Below, piece by piece: positions 7,910 through 15,233 of a stretch of DNA of 32,778 nt (within the stretch, counting starts at the first letter, position 1; the number at the start of each line of letters is the position of its first letter). Where the stretch lies: IMG/VR virus record IMGVR_UViG_3300013137_000067, positions 1-32,778 of that record; one strand, written 5' to 3'. The position numbers were made by a program, and so were the translations under genes. Below the pieces are notes generated by a model. The model ran no database searches. It was not told the DNA's origin and saw only the letters and a program-made list of their open reading frames with translations. The DNA is from a virus.

Positions 7910-8292
7910 TTGCCGGCCATCCTTTCCAGACGCGCCATGGCGCGCTTGACGGCCTTACTGAACACGCTGTCGGCCTGCTTGTGTCCTTCTTCAAATGCCG
8001 GTTCCAGAAACGGCTGGGCCGGAGTTCGCCTGGTGCCGTATTCGACCCAGGGTGCGTACTCGGTGTTGGTGCCGACATAAGCCGCCGCCCAGCTTTCGAC
8101 CTGAGCATTTATGGAAGAACGCAGAAGGCCGGTATCGACAGGACACAACTCCTTCGCTTTATTCTGGATTATCAGGGCCAGTTCCAGCACGGCCTGTCCC
8201 AGTTCTTCCTTGAGAACTTCAGGAAATTCTTTAATGGCCTGCCGCAGGCGCTCGATCTTCTTCAGATCTATTTCCAGATGCAGCTTAGCCAT
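7906..8292 (-). CDS. HK97 gp10-like head-tail/tail completion protein
   Basis: This 128-residue protein carries the HK97 gp10 family signature: a basic helical start (MAKLHLEIDLKKIERLRQAI), then KELCPVDTGLLRSSINAQV, YVGTNTEYAPWVEYGT and TPAQPFLEPAFEE. Proteins of this family act at the neck or tail completion step. The start at 8292 is chosen because GAGGTG stands six bases upstream; a longer in-frame start at 8331 would add a Cys/Arg-rich extension without ribosome site. It overlaps the previous gene by 8 bases. Confidence 0.85.
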   Translation of the reverse strand: MAKLHLEIDLKKIERLRQAIKEFPEVLKEELGQAVLELALIIQNKAKELCPVDTGLLRSSINAQVESWAAAYVGTNTEYAPWVEYGTRRTPAQPFLEPAFEEGHKQADSVFSKAVKRAMARLERMAGK

Positions 8293-8665
8293 GTTGCACC
8301 TCGCGTTTCTCGTGCTCCAGATGCAGCTCAAGATGCGTGACCACGCCGAAAAGGTTGTGTTTCCTGATATCGCTCACGCGATAACGTTCACCCTCAACCT
8401 CCAGAAAGTCCTGTTCCTGCACTCCGGAGTCGGGCAACGCGGAGGCCACAGCATCGGCTCCAAGTTCGGCCAGATCGGTGGCGCTCAGGCTTTTCATTTC
8501 AATGGGAATGCGTACGATCTCGACTTCGCCGGATTCGTGCGCACCGAAGAAGCTGTCATCACCTTCCTCCTGCGGACGCAGCAGCCTCGCCTCGACTCTT
8601 GAAAGTCGTATCAGGCGGGCTACATCCCGTCTGGCGCGTTCGATCTGGCGGTCGAGCAGGCTCAT
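8285..8665 (-). CDS. Probable head completion/neck protein
   Basis: The 126-residue protein starts MSLLDRQIERARRDVARL, then has a beta-rich second half (DFLEVEGERYRVSDIRKHN, FGVVTHLELHLEHEKREV). That late strand pattern with a ligand-like LEVEGERYRV hairpin is common in small head-closure proteins. The start at 8665 overlaps closely with the TGA of the lipoprotein upstream (one base between), suggesting reinitiation. It lies in the connector block between capsid and tail genes. The exact family is not recognised. Confidence 0.55.
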   Translation of the reverse strand: MSLLDRQIERARRDVARLIRLSRVEARLLRPQEEGDDSFFGAHESGEVEIVRIPIEMKSLSATDLAELGADAVASALPDSGVQEQDFLEVEGERYRVSDIRKHNLFGVVTHLELHLEHEKREVQHG

Positions 8666-8666
8666 A

Positions 8667-9014
8667 TCAATCGGCCTCGCGCTCCCAGGTTTCCAGTGGT
8701 TCACAAACCAGTTCGGAAGAGGCGCTTTCCTCGGCGCTCATCTCGCAGTAGAACTGCGCCAGGCGGCCAGATTCCTCGCAGCCGACAAATATTCCGCCGC
8801 CGAAGTGCATTTCGCCTTTCCAGTCGACCGACAGCTTCGGCGCCATGCTGACTTCTTTACAGCCGGACAGATAATCTCCCGCCACGTTCAGGATGGCGCG
8901 CTGCGAATCCAGCAGAAACTGACGATCGATGCCGCAACCGAATGTCGAAACGATCATTCCGAGCACGAGCGTCAGCAGTATTAATCCACGAATCAGTGTG
9001 TGTTTATCCTTCAT
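8667..9014 (-). CDS. Small phage lipoprotein (possible spanin-type)
   Basis: The 115-residue protein has a positively charged N-terminus (MKDKHTLIRG), a hydrophobic stretch (LILLTLVLGMIVSTFG) and a Cys at about residue 22-24, consistent with a type II signal peptide although the lipobox (STFGC) is not ideal. Four more Cys follow. The ATG at 9014 is preceded by AAGGAGTT; a longer frame from 9119 lacks such a site. An outer-membrane spanin subunit is one possibility, and a membrane-linked neck accessory another. It sits inside the connector genes, which is unusual for a lysis gene. Confidence 0.6.
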   Translation of the reverse strand: MKDKHTLIRGLILLTLVLGMIVSTFGCGIDRQFLLDSQRAILNVAGDYLSGCKEVSMAPKLSVDWKGEMHFGGGIFVGCEESGRLAQFYCEMSAEESASSELVCEPLETWEREAD

Positions 9015-9468
9015 GTTCACAACTCCTTTCGTATTGCCGACCGAGCTGGGTATAAAGCAGCGGGTCGGATTGCGGTAGCAGCAGTTCTTCATCTGAAGCC
9101 GGGTTGATACGTCTGACACGCGCGTTGTACTCGGCCAGCAGCGACTTCTCCAGCTCAGCCCAGTTGGCGGCCTCCCTGCCCCGGCTGACGCTCTTGTCGC
9201 CTGAAGAGAAAGAAATCATGTTGGCGCTCTGGGCGCGCAGGTGGCGCAGAATCAGAATCTTTGTACGCAGAAACCAGACTTCGCGTTCGTCGGCGGACAT
9301 GACCGGTAAGACTTCACCGTCGTTCAGGCTGAAATTACGACCCATATCAGATGCAGCCACCGGCAGGGCACGTTCGGCCATACGCTCGGCGACTTCATCC
9401 TCTATAAGCGACTGGCCTTCCTCGTCACGGAAATCCATCTGGATGTCTTCGATCAATTCGTTCAGCAT
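9004..9468 (-). CDS. Phage head-tail connector (gp6-like) protein
   Basis: The 154-residue mostly helical protein (NELIEDIQMDFRDEEGQSL, SADEREVWFLRTKILILRH, WAELEKSLLAEYNARV) has the size and helical pattern of a connector that docks below the portal. It lies two genes after the capsid and before the neck genes. Its ATG overlaps the end of the glycosyltransferase gene by 7 bases, and its own end overlaps the lipoprotein start by 11 bases, so all are cotranslated. Confidence 0.62.
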   Translation of the reverse strand: MLNELIEDIQMDFRDEEGQSLIEDEVAERMAERALPVAASDMGRNFSLNDGEVLPVMSADEREVWFLRTKILILRHLRAQSANMISFSSGDKSVSRGREAANWAELEKSLLAEYNARVRRINPASDEELLLPQSDPLLYTQLGRQYERSCEHEG

Positions 9469-10625
9469 GCCGCCTTCTCCGCAAAATATGCCTGAACGGA
9501 TTTGCAGTAACGCCTTAAGGAATAGTTGCGTTCCACAAAGAGACGACCTTTCAGGCCGATCTCCCTGCGATTTGTATCCTGCGCCGCCTCAACCATCTGA
9601 GCTGCGTAGTAGTCTCGCTCGGTGGCATTCAGATCCAGACCGGATTTGGCTACCAGCCTGACCGCTCCAGAAGCCGCAAGCTCCGGCATGGCGCCCACCG
9701 ATGTGGTCACCATTGGAAGACCGCTGGCTATTGCTTCCAGAGCAGCCAACGGCATGCCTTCGAAGTGACTTGTCAGCAGAAACACATCCATCTGGCGGTA
9801 ATAAGTCTCTGGATCCGAAACAGCGCCGGTGATATGCACACAGTCTTCCAGCTTCATCTGCCTGATGAGCTGCTCAACCATGCGACGCTCGGCGTTCCAG
9901 TAAGCTTCATGCATCGGAACTCCCGGATCCGTTCCTCCCACCAGCATCAATCTGGCTTCTGGCAGCCTGGTTTTTGCACGTCTGAAACAATCCACCATGG
10001 TTACCAAAGCCTTCTCGCCCGAGAAACGTCCGCAGTAACCGAATATGGGTCCTTTGCTCCCGGGCCAGGGTGAGACAAACATTTCCCCTTCCAGAGAAGG
10101 ACGGAAACGCTCTGTGTCCACTCCGTTGGGCAACACATCCACCGCTCCGACAATATCGTTGCGCTGTTTAAGAATGCCCCGGGCGGCCTCGTCAGAGATA
10201 GTCAGGATATGCGCCCGTTCCGGCAGTTTTTCAGGAAGCATATCCATGGAAAAACGAGAATGACCATGCAGAAGAAAACCAAGATAGGCCGGAGCCAGCT
10301 TCAGCTTCTCAATTTCAGAAATGCAGTTTCTGGCAAGACGGCAATTGTTAAACAGCAGCACATCCGGCTTTTCGGCGGAGAGCAGGCTCAAAAACTCCCG
10401 CTCCCCGCCGCCGGTGCAGGACAGTACAGCAATTCCTGCATCCAGAAGGGGCTTGAACAATCCTTCGGAAGCCAGCGTCAGAAGTACGCCAACTCTGCGG
10501 CGTCCGCCTTCTGCCAGAGCGTTGGCCAGATCCACCGTGACCTTTTCGGACCCACCCAGACCCAGTGTTTCTCCGGCGATGATGATATATGGCTGCTGCT
10601 TCGCGTTCTTCTTCTTGCTGCTCAT
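9462..10625 (-). CDS. Glycosyltransferase, GT4/GT-B family
   Basis: The 387-residue protein has the two Rossmann-like halves of a GT-B enzyme. The N-terminal half shows GETLGLGGSEKVTVDLANAL (acceptor side). The C-terminal half shows FGYCGRFSGEKALVTMV, ARLMLVGGTDPG, VHITGAVSDPETYYRQMDVF and SHFEGMPLAALEAIASG, including the E-x7-E nucleotide-sugar motif typical of GT4. It transfers a sugar from a nucleotide or lipid donor to an unknown acceptor. The gene is embedded in the capsid/connector operon with overlapping neighbours, pointing to action on virion protein, virion-associated glycan or host surface late in infection. No signal peptide is present, so it should be cytoplasmic. Confidence 0.93.
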   Translation of the reverse strand: MSSKKKNAKQQPYIIIAGETLGLGGSEKVTVDLANALAEGGRRRVGVLLTLASEGLFKPLLDAGIAVLSCTGGGEREFLSLLSAEKPDVLLFNNCRLARNCISEIEKLKLAPAYLGFLLHGHSRFSMDMLPEKLPERAHILTISDEAARGILKQRNDIVGAVDVLPNGVDTERFRPSLEGEMFVSPWPGSKGPIFGYCGRFSGEKALVTMVDCFRRAKTRLPEARLMLVGGTDPGVPMHEAYWNAERRMVEQLIRQMKLEDCVHITGAVSDPETYYRQMDVFLLTSHFEGMPLAALEAIASGLPMVTTSVGAMPELAASGAVRLVAKSGLDLNATERDYYAAQMVEAAQDTNRREIGLKGRLFVERNYSLRRYCKSVQAYFAEKAAC

Positions 10626-10635
10626 GGCTTCTCCG

Positions 10636-11040
10636 TCAGGATAAAAGCAGCGGCTGGAACTTCAGACCGCTGGTTACGGTTACTTTCAGATGCGTGTCGG
10701 TATGCCCGCCCATCATTACCTCATAGGGTTTGGCGCTGCCGCCGCCGTATCCGGTATCGGGGTTGTAGGTTATAAGCAGGCCGACGCCGGACGGGATATG
10801 GCCCAATCCGTGCTCGATCTCCTGCTCAACACCGGTCGCAACCACTTCGGGCAATATGCTGATATCGCCCGGTTCGGCTATACCCGAAAGCAACTCCAAC
10901 TGACCTGCGGCAACAGCCGCGTCTATGGCAGTGGAACGACGCGGAACCGTCTGATCCCGTTCCGTCGAACCTGCCGGCCCCCACACAACACCGTCTACAG
11001 TCAGCCAGGTATTGAGTTTGTTTCTGAATTTCAGTCCCAT
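10636..11040 (-). CDS. Phage virion-associated beta-rich protein, unknown
   Basis: The 134-residue protein lies between the capsid gene and the glycosyltransferase. The N-terminal half has an Ala-rich helix (STAIDAAVAAGQLELLSG), and the C-terminal half contains IEHGLGHIPSGVGLLITY and LKVTVTSGLKFQPLLL, a strand arrangement common to phage decoration or fibre modules (HGLG-x-P-x-GV). AGGGGG precedes the ATG. It may bind the capsid or tail exterior; being next to a glycosyltransferase makes it a candidate acceptor, which is speculation. Confidence 0.55.
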   Translation of the reverse strand: MGLKFRNKLNTWLTVDGVVWGPAGSTERDQTVPRRSTAIDAAVAAGQLELLSGIAEPGDISILPEVVATGVEQEIEHGLGHIPSGVGLLITYNPDTGYGGGSAKPYEVMMGGHTDTHLKVTVTSGLKFQPLLLS

Positions 11041-11053
11041 CGTCGCCCCCTCA

Positions 11054-11911
11054 TCAGGTGATTCTGATTTTGACCAGCAGATCGGAACGCGTGATGCCCT
11101 GCGCCGCTTCCATCCACGCCAGCCAGCCGGTCTTGAAGCGTTTGACCTCGTTGATGGTGTCGGTCTTGAGCTTCTCGCGAATGGCGTACTTGCCCACTTC
11201 CTCTTCCGGCACCAGAATGACCTCGCTCAAGGGCATGGTCGAAGTGCTGATGATGTCCGCGCCGTTGTATATCTTGAAGATGCCTTTCTGGCGCAGTTCC
11301 AGTTTGGTCTGCGGATCCAGCTCCCAGCCGCGCATGTCGTTGGCGCGAGCGCCGCGCAACATGATGTACTTGACACTCAGCTCCATGTCTTCGATGAGAC
11401 TGATGGCCTTGTTCATAGCCTCTTCAGTCAGCTTGCCGCCGGCCACCGTCACGATGCGATCGTTCGGCACCGCAGCCGAAAGAATGGTCACGGTGCGCCG
11501 GTCGATGGCCTTGCGGATTTCGTCAGCCGCCGATTTCTGGATGTCCAGCATGGTGCCGACATTGCCGTGCTTCAATACGGAAACGTCCACCATGGGCATG
11601 GAATGAATGCGGTGAACCGGAAATTCGACTTCCTCTTCCTGTACACCGGATTCCACCGCATCGCCGTCTTTGGAAATCCAGTAGGCTTTGACCTTCGGCT
11701 TCTTCTGGTACTTGGCGGGCTCGCCCACCGGCAGATTGTGCTTCGTTAAAAGCAGCGAAGTGATTTCCCTGGTCTGAATCTCCATGTCGATCAGCGGGGC
11801 GATGGCGGCGGCCAGAGCCTTGAGTCCCTCCGGACTGTCGGCGGCCTCGCTCATCAGCTGCGCCATGGTATCCATATAGGCTTCGCTGTGTACGTTGCTC
11901 AGTGCGTCCAT
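11054..11911 (-). CDS. Major capsid protein
   Basis: The 285-residue protein lies after the protease/scaffold and decoration genes, the canonical place for the HK97-fold capsid protein. The N-terminal 60 residues are helical, followed by VGEPAKYQKKPKVKAYWIS and an E-loop-like acidic segment. The middle carries KSAADEIRKAIDRRTVTIL and the end TDTINEVKRFKTGWLAWM with a final strand (DLLVKIRIT), in line with P- and A-domain order. A GGAGGG lies upstream of the ATG. Processing of the helical N-terminus by the upstream protease is possible. Confidence 0.85.
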   Translation of the reverse strand: MDALSNVHSEAYMDTMAQLMSEAADSPEGLKALAAAIAPLIDMEIQTREITSLLLTKHNLPVGEPAKYQKKPKVKAYWISKDGDAVESGVQEEEVEFPVHRIHSMPMVDVSVLKHGNVGTMLDIQKSAADEIRKAIDRRTVTILSAAVPNDRIVTVAGGKLTEEAMNKAISLIEDMELSVKYIMLRGARANDMRGWELDPQTKLELRQKGIFKIYNGADIISTSTMPLSEVILVPEEEVGKYAIREKLKTDTINEVKRFKTGWLAWMEAAQGITRSDLLVKIRIT

Positions 11912-11926
11912 TTTGTTTTTCCCTCC

Positions 11927-12289
11927 TTATACCAGCAGCTTGAAGCGCAGAACTCCCGCGCTTATGGAAATCACCGTCGCCAGCACGAACTCGCCTTCTC
12001 CGGCCACTTTCAGCAGACCAGTCGCAGCATCGCAGGCCAGATTCGCATTCGGCGTCGGCGAGCCGACAAAAGCGTCGGTCTCGTAAATGCCGCCCTGGCA
12101 GAAAATGCCCGGCATCTCGGTGTCCTTGACGCCTTTCTCAATAATTCCGAAGGGACGCGCCGTCGGGTCGCTGTTGACCGCGAAGGCGTTGTCGCCAGAC
12201 ACCTTGACTATCTGACCGGCGGCTCCCGCGCCCTGCATGACGCCCAGACCGTAGCGGAATCCCGGAGCCAGCACCTGTATGTATGCCAT
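11927..12289 (-). CDS. Capsid decoration/stabilisation protein
   Basis: The 120-residue, Gly/Ala-rich, beta-strand-rich protein (MAYIQVLAPGFRYGLGVM, RPFGIIEKGVKDTEMPGIF, GGIYETDAFVGSP) resembles capsid cementing proteins of the DUF2190/decoration type. It is encoded directly between the scaffold and the major capsid protein, with AAGGAGG ahead of the start. It is expected to bind the outer capsid surface after expansion. Confidence 0.75.
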   Translation of the reverse strand: MAYIQVLAPGFRYGLGVMQGAGAAGQIVKVSGDNAFAVNSDPTARPFGIIEKGVKDTEMPGIFCQGGIYETDAFVGSPTPNANLACDAATGLLKVAGEGEFVLATVISISAGVLRFKLLV

Positions 12290-12301
12290 CCTTTTTCCTC
12301 C

Positions 12302-12907
12302 TTATTCTTCGCCCGGCTGACCGGAGCGTTCCTTGTATGCCGCCATGAAACCGCGAGTCAGTCTGCTCGCCAGATCCTCAGAACCCTGATCCGAGGAATT
12401 GCGCGGAATGTTTCTGCGCGCCTCGGAATTCAATGCGGCCTTGGCTTTTTTGTTTTTCTTGTTGAATGGGAAGGGATTCTTCTTCTTTTCCTTCTCCTCT
12501 TCGTCGTTCTCGTCTTCACCTTCCGGCTCCTGCTCCTGGTCTTCTTCCTCCTCCGGCTTGTTTTTCTTCTTGCCGGCGGCGAATGCCGAAACAGTCTCTT
12601 CAGTGGCCGCGAAGGCGTCGTCCGACATCTTCATCAACCGCTCGATTTCAGCCGTGCGGGAGTTGTCGTCTGCGAACTCGCGTCCGGCTTCCTCCCACTT
12701 CGACAGCAGTTTCTCGGCCTTGGCCTTGCGCAGCATGGATTTGTGCGCCGCCTGGCTTTCGTCCAGACGCTTCTGCAAATCGTCTTTCTCTTTAGTCAGA
12801 CGCTCGATTTCCGACTGCTGACTTTTTGCCAGCTTGCGCAGCTCGGTTTCGGACATTTCGTCCACTTCGGGAGGCTGCGCCGCCTCTTTGCTCTTATCTT
12901 TATCCAT
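12302..12907 (-). CDS. Nested capsid scaffold protein (internal start)
   Basis: An in-frame ATG at 12905-12907 inside the fusion gene is preceded by a strong Shine-Dalgarno AAGGAGG (plus-strand 12911-12918, about 5 bases away). It would give a 201-residue protein MDKDKSKEAAQPPEVDEMSE with a coiled coil (ETELRKLAKSQQSEIERLTK), an acidic run and Lys-rich stretches near residues 110-160, and a helical C-terminus that could bind the capsid protein. This is the lambda C/Nu3 layout, where the scaffold is the C-terminal part of the protease gene made from its own start. Confidence 0.72.
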   Translation of the reverse strand: MDKDKSKEAAQPPEVDEMSETELRKLAKSQQSEIERLTKEKDDLQKRLDESQAAHKSMLRKAKAEKLLSKWEEAGREFADDNSRTAEIERLMKMSDDAFAATEETVSAFAAGKKKNKPEEEEDQEQEPEGEDENDEEEKEKKKNPFPFNKKNKKAKAALNSEARRNIPRNSSDQGSEDLASRLTRGFMAAYKERSGQPGEE

Positions 12908-14785
12908 CGTTCCTCCTTGCTTGTTACGGCTCGCCACCCGACCGATCTCTGCGCCCGGATCGGCGCCCTCTCGATCCAGCAGCCCCATGCCGGTGAATGT
13001 GATGTTGTGCAGAATTTCGTAGCAGGACTTGCCCTTGAAATCCCGGCCTTTGAAGTTCTTCAGATGTATGCAGTATTCGGCTTTGCTGCGGATGCGCTTG
13101 CCGCAGATCGAGCATTCGCCTTCCTGGTAGTCGCATTCCATCGAAACATGACTGACGATCTTCTGACGCATGAGCTTGTATGCCAGACGCGCCGGTTCGG
13201 AAACCGTGGTGTAGAGATCGCCCAGACAGGCCACATGCGATTTGGCTCCGGCTTCCACATATTTCGACTCTGCGATGCCGCCCACGATATCCCGGAATTC
13301 CTGCGAGTGCGACAGGTCGATCTTCCTGCCTATGGCCGTCGAAGCGGCCTGGCGCAGTTCTTCCGGTGTAAAATGATCTCCGTTGCGATTAGTGCCGACG
13401 TGCGTCAGTATGAATGGAAAACGCCGGTCGCCGGTGGCGCTCTCGGATTCCGCCTGTAGATTGCCTATGCTTTCCAGCAGTCCTTCCACGCGCGTGTGCA
13501 TGTTCGGTTTCTCGGCTGCGGCCTGAAGCGTTTCTTCCACCGGCGCCATTTCAACAGACATGTCGGAAGCTGCACAGTACAGCTCCTCGCCGCCCACGCA
13601 TTCGGCCTTCGTGCCCTCCGGCCAGCAGACAAACAGGCGCTCCAGCGCTTGCGAGTTTTCGCCGTGTTTGGCCGAAATCATGTAATTCAGTTCGCGGCTG
13701 CGCATTCGGCTGGCCCGTCCCACGCCCGCGATGATTTTCTTGATCTCGGCTTCAGCCGGGTAAGCCTGGTCGCGATAGGAAATCAGCCAGTGCGGAATGT
13801 GTTTGGCCGCCGTCAGGAAGCCCTTGAAGAACTCACCGGCGTTGCTCTGCGTGACCTCGGTAGGAATATCGTACTGGCGCGTCAGGGTGTCCTTGCGGAT
13901 TTCCTTGCCTTCCCACCAGCTCATAAGGCCTTCGATGAAGTGATAGGCGCGCTCGTAGTTGGTCTGCGAAAAGTGCGTGGCGTATGGCGGATCGAAATAG
14001 GCCACTTCGGCCTCCACCTTGCCGATCAGCTCGCGCGTGTCGCCGTGATGCGCTTTGCAGGGGTGCTCACCCTTGAACACCAGCTCGCTGATGCGTTTGC
14101 AGTTTGAAGCGAAACGCTCGCGGAACTCCGCCGGATTGTCGGCCCGATTGTCCTGCTTGCGCGTGGTCCCGAAATGCCCGAAGCCGCCCTTGCCGGTGAT
14201 GCAGGTCTTGCCCAGCGCAAAGAGCGCGATGTCTTTCTTGTAGCCTTCAAGTTTGTCGCAGTTCGAGCGGATGATGTCGATGACGGAATGCACACCCGGC
14301 TCGAAATACAAGCCCTTGAAGTTTTTACGCACAAAATCCTTCACGCCGGAGCCGTCGGCCATCAGGCCTTCAATCTCCTCATCCGAAAGCTTGACGTTGT
14401 CGTTCTCGACAATGGCGCGTGCGATGTGATGGCAGTATGCCAGACGATCCAGCGAATGCACCGCCAGACCCTTCGACTTGTACATGTAGCCCACCACAGA
14501 CGAGCCGGAAAAAGCATCCGCAACCGACTCGGCGTCCTGCGGCGTGGCCGCCCAGATCCAGTCGATAAGCTTCTGCTTGGAGCCGATGTAGTTGGTGATG
14601 TACTTCGGGCGCTCCTCGGCAGCCGCCTGCGCTTCCGCATCGGACTCTGAGCGAGGCTCCGCGCCGGTGGCGCTTTGGGATTCGTCGCCGGAAGTCTCCG
14701 CATCGACAAAAAGGCGCTCGGCCTGGTTCAGGTCCGCTTCGGCTTCCAGCAGGAAATTCAGTCTGTCCGCATCGCTTCGAAACAT
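12302..14785 (-). CDS. Fusion: N6-adenine DNA methyltransferase + prohead protease + scaffold
   Basis: This 827-residue frame has three parts. Residues about 60-410 are an adenine-N6 DNA methyltransferase of the D12/Dam type: NYIGSKQKLIDWIW, DAFSGSSVVGYMYKSKG, and catalytic DPPY in VAYFDPPYATHF. Residues about 450-620 are a prohead protease: THVGTNRNGDHFTPEEL, a His in KIDLSHSQEF, a Ser in VSHVSMEC, then a Cys/His cluster (CSICGKRIRSKAEYCIHL) and a closing FTGMGLLDREGADPG. Residues 627-827 are the scaffold, also startable internally. The start at 14785 follows AAGGAA; an upstream ATG at 14833 would run through the leader stem. The protease and scaffold order is normal; the methyltransferase in the same frame is not. 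No internal ribosome site separates methyltransferase from protease, so a true fusion is likely. Confidence 0.88.
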   Translation of the reverse strand: MFRSDADRLNFLLEAEADLNQAERLFVDAETSGDESQSATGAEPRSESDAEAQAAAEERPKYITNYIGSKQKLIDWIWAATPQDAESVADAFSGSSVVGYMYKSKGLAVHSLDRLAYCHHIARAIVENDNVKLSDEEIEGLMADGSGVKDFVRKNFKGLYFEPGVHSVIDIIRSNCDKLEGYKKDIALFALGKTCITGKGGFGHFGTTRKQDNRADNPAEFRERFASNCKRISELVFKGEHPCKAHHGDTRELIGKVEAEVAYFDPPYATHFSQTNYERAYHFIEGLMSWWEGKEIRKDTLTRQYDIPTEVTQSNAGEFFKGFLTAAKHIPHWLISYRDQAYPAEAEIKKIIAGVGRASRMRSRELNYMISAKHGENSQALERLFVCWPEGTKAECVGGEELYCAASDMSVEMAPVEETLQAAAEKPNMHTRVEGLLESIGNLQAESESATGDRRFPFILTHVGTNRNGDHFTPEELRQAASTAIGRKIDLSHSQEFRDIVGGIAESKYVEAGAKSHVACLGDLYTTVSEPARLAYKLMRQKIVSHVSMECDYQEGECSICGKRIRSKAEYCIHLKNFKGRDFKGKSCYEILHNITFTGMGLLDREGADPGAEIGRVASRNKQGGTMDKDKSKEAAQPPEVDEMSETELRKLAKSQQSEIERLTKEKDDLQKRLDESQAAHKSMLRKAKAEKLLSKWEEAGREFADDNSRTAEIERLMKMSDDAFAATEETVSAFAAGKKKNKPEEEEDQEQEPEGEDENDEEEKEKKKNPFPFNKKNKKAKAALNSEARRNIPRNSSDQGSEDLASRLTRGFMAAYKERSGQPGEE

Positions 14786-14808
14786 CCGCCGTTTCTTCCT
14801 TGAACAAA

Positions 14809-14903
14809 AAAAACGGCGACCCGACATCCGCACGAAGATCCGATCACCTTAAAAACAAAAAGGGGATGGATTTTCTCCGTAAGAATGTCGGGCCGCCGTT
14901 TTT
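14809..14903 (-). terminator. Leader hairpin followed by U-run (attenuator-like)
   Basis: Arms at 14809-14827 and 14885-14903 are 19 bases each and complementary except one pair, which is a G-U wobble in minus-strand RNA but an A-C mismatch in plus-strand RNA. After the second arm the minus transcript reads eight U. The loop is 57 bases. The structure ends about 20 bases before the methyltransferase-protease start, inside the transcript from the 15003-15031 promoter, so it could attenuate or be overcome by antitermination. Confidence 0.55.
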
Positions 14904-14970
14904 CCCGTCTAACCCAACTTGAAATACTATGTCTTCGCCGACGCTCTGAAACGTCCAGGCCGACTCCGGC

Positions 14971-14985
14971 GGAAGGATCCCTTCC
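14971..14985. promoter_or_regulatory. 15-bp palindrome near the capsid-operon transcription start
   Basis: GGAAGG and CCTTCC flank ATC. It lies about 12-26 bases downstream of the predicted start of the minus-strand transcript, a position suited to a repressor operator. Confidence 0.35.
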
Positions 14986-15002
14986 TGCCATCATCTGAGA
15001 TA

Positions 15003-15031
15003 ATAATATTCGGCTGATCGATGGCTGTCAA
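15003..15031 (-). promoter_or_regulatory. Sigma70-type promoter for the capsid-tail operon
   Basis: On the minus strand TTGACA (15026-15031) and TATTAT (15003-15008) are separated by exactly 17 bases. Transcription would start near 14997 and run into the fusion methyltransferase-protease gene and the whole capsid-tail block. Confidence 0.7.
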
Positions 15032-15070
15032 GCCTTATTCTGCAATAATATCATATTGTTACGATATATT

Positions 15071-15099
15071 TTGCGGCAAATATTTGCGGCAAGTATTAT
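15071..15099 (+). promoter_or_regulatory. Candidate promoter of the lipoprotein gene with duplicated palindrome
   Basis: TTGCGG (15071-15076) and TATTAT (15094-15099) are 17 bases apart. The -35 region and spacer contain two copies of the palindrome TTGCGGCAA in a 13-bp tandem repeat (15070-15082 and 15083-15095, one mismatch). Tight regulation by a dimeric repressor is plausible. Confidence 0.45.
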
Positions 15100-15233
15100 A
15101 TCTACCTCAGGCGTATTGGTAATATCAGTGATAACGGGTAATAATCGGTTGAATTTTCCTTAAAGAGCGCTTTCTTGCTTTATGGCACGTATTTGTTAGG
15201 CTATCTGACAATCTAAACCATCAGGAAAATAAA

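Larger units (their letters stand above)
14786..15233. other. Divergent intergenic region between capsid operon and lipoprotein gene
   Basis: No gene is supported in these 448 bases. The left half is the leader of the capsid operon with a long stem and a small palindrome. The middle holds a minus-strand promoter and, about 40 bases further right, a plus-strand promoter candidate with duplicated palindromes. The right part (15030-15230) is AT-rich. Confidence 0.8.
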
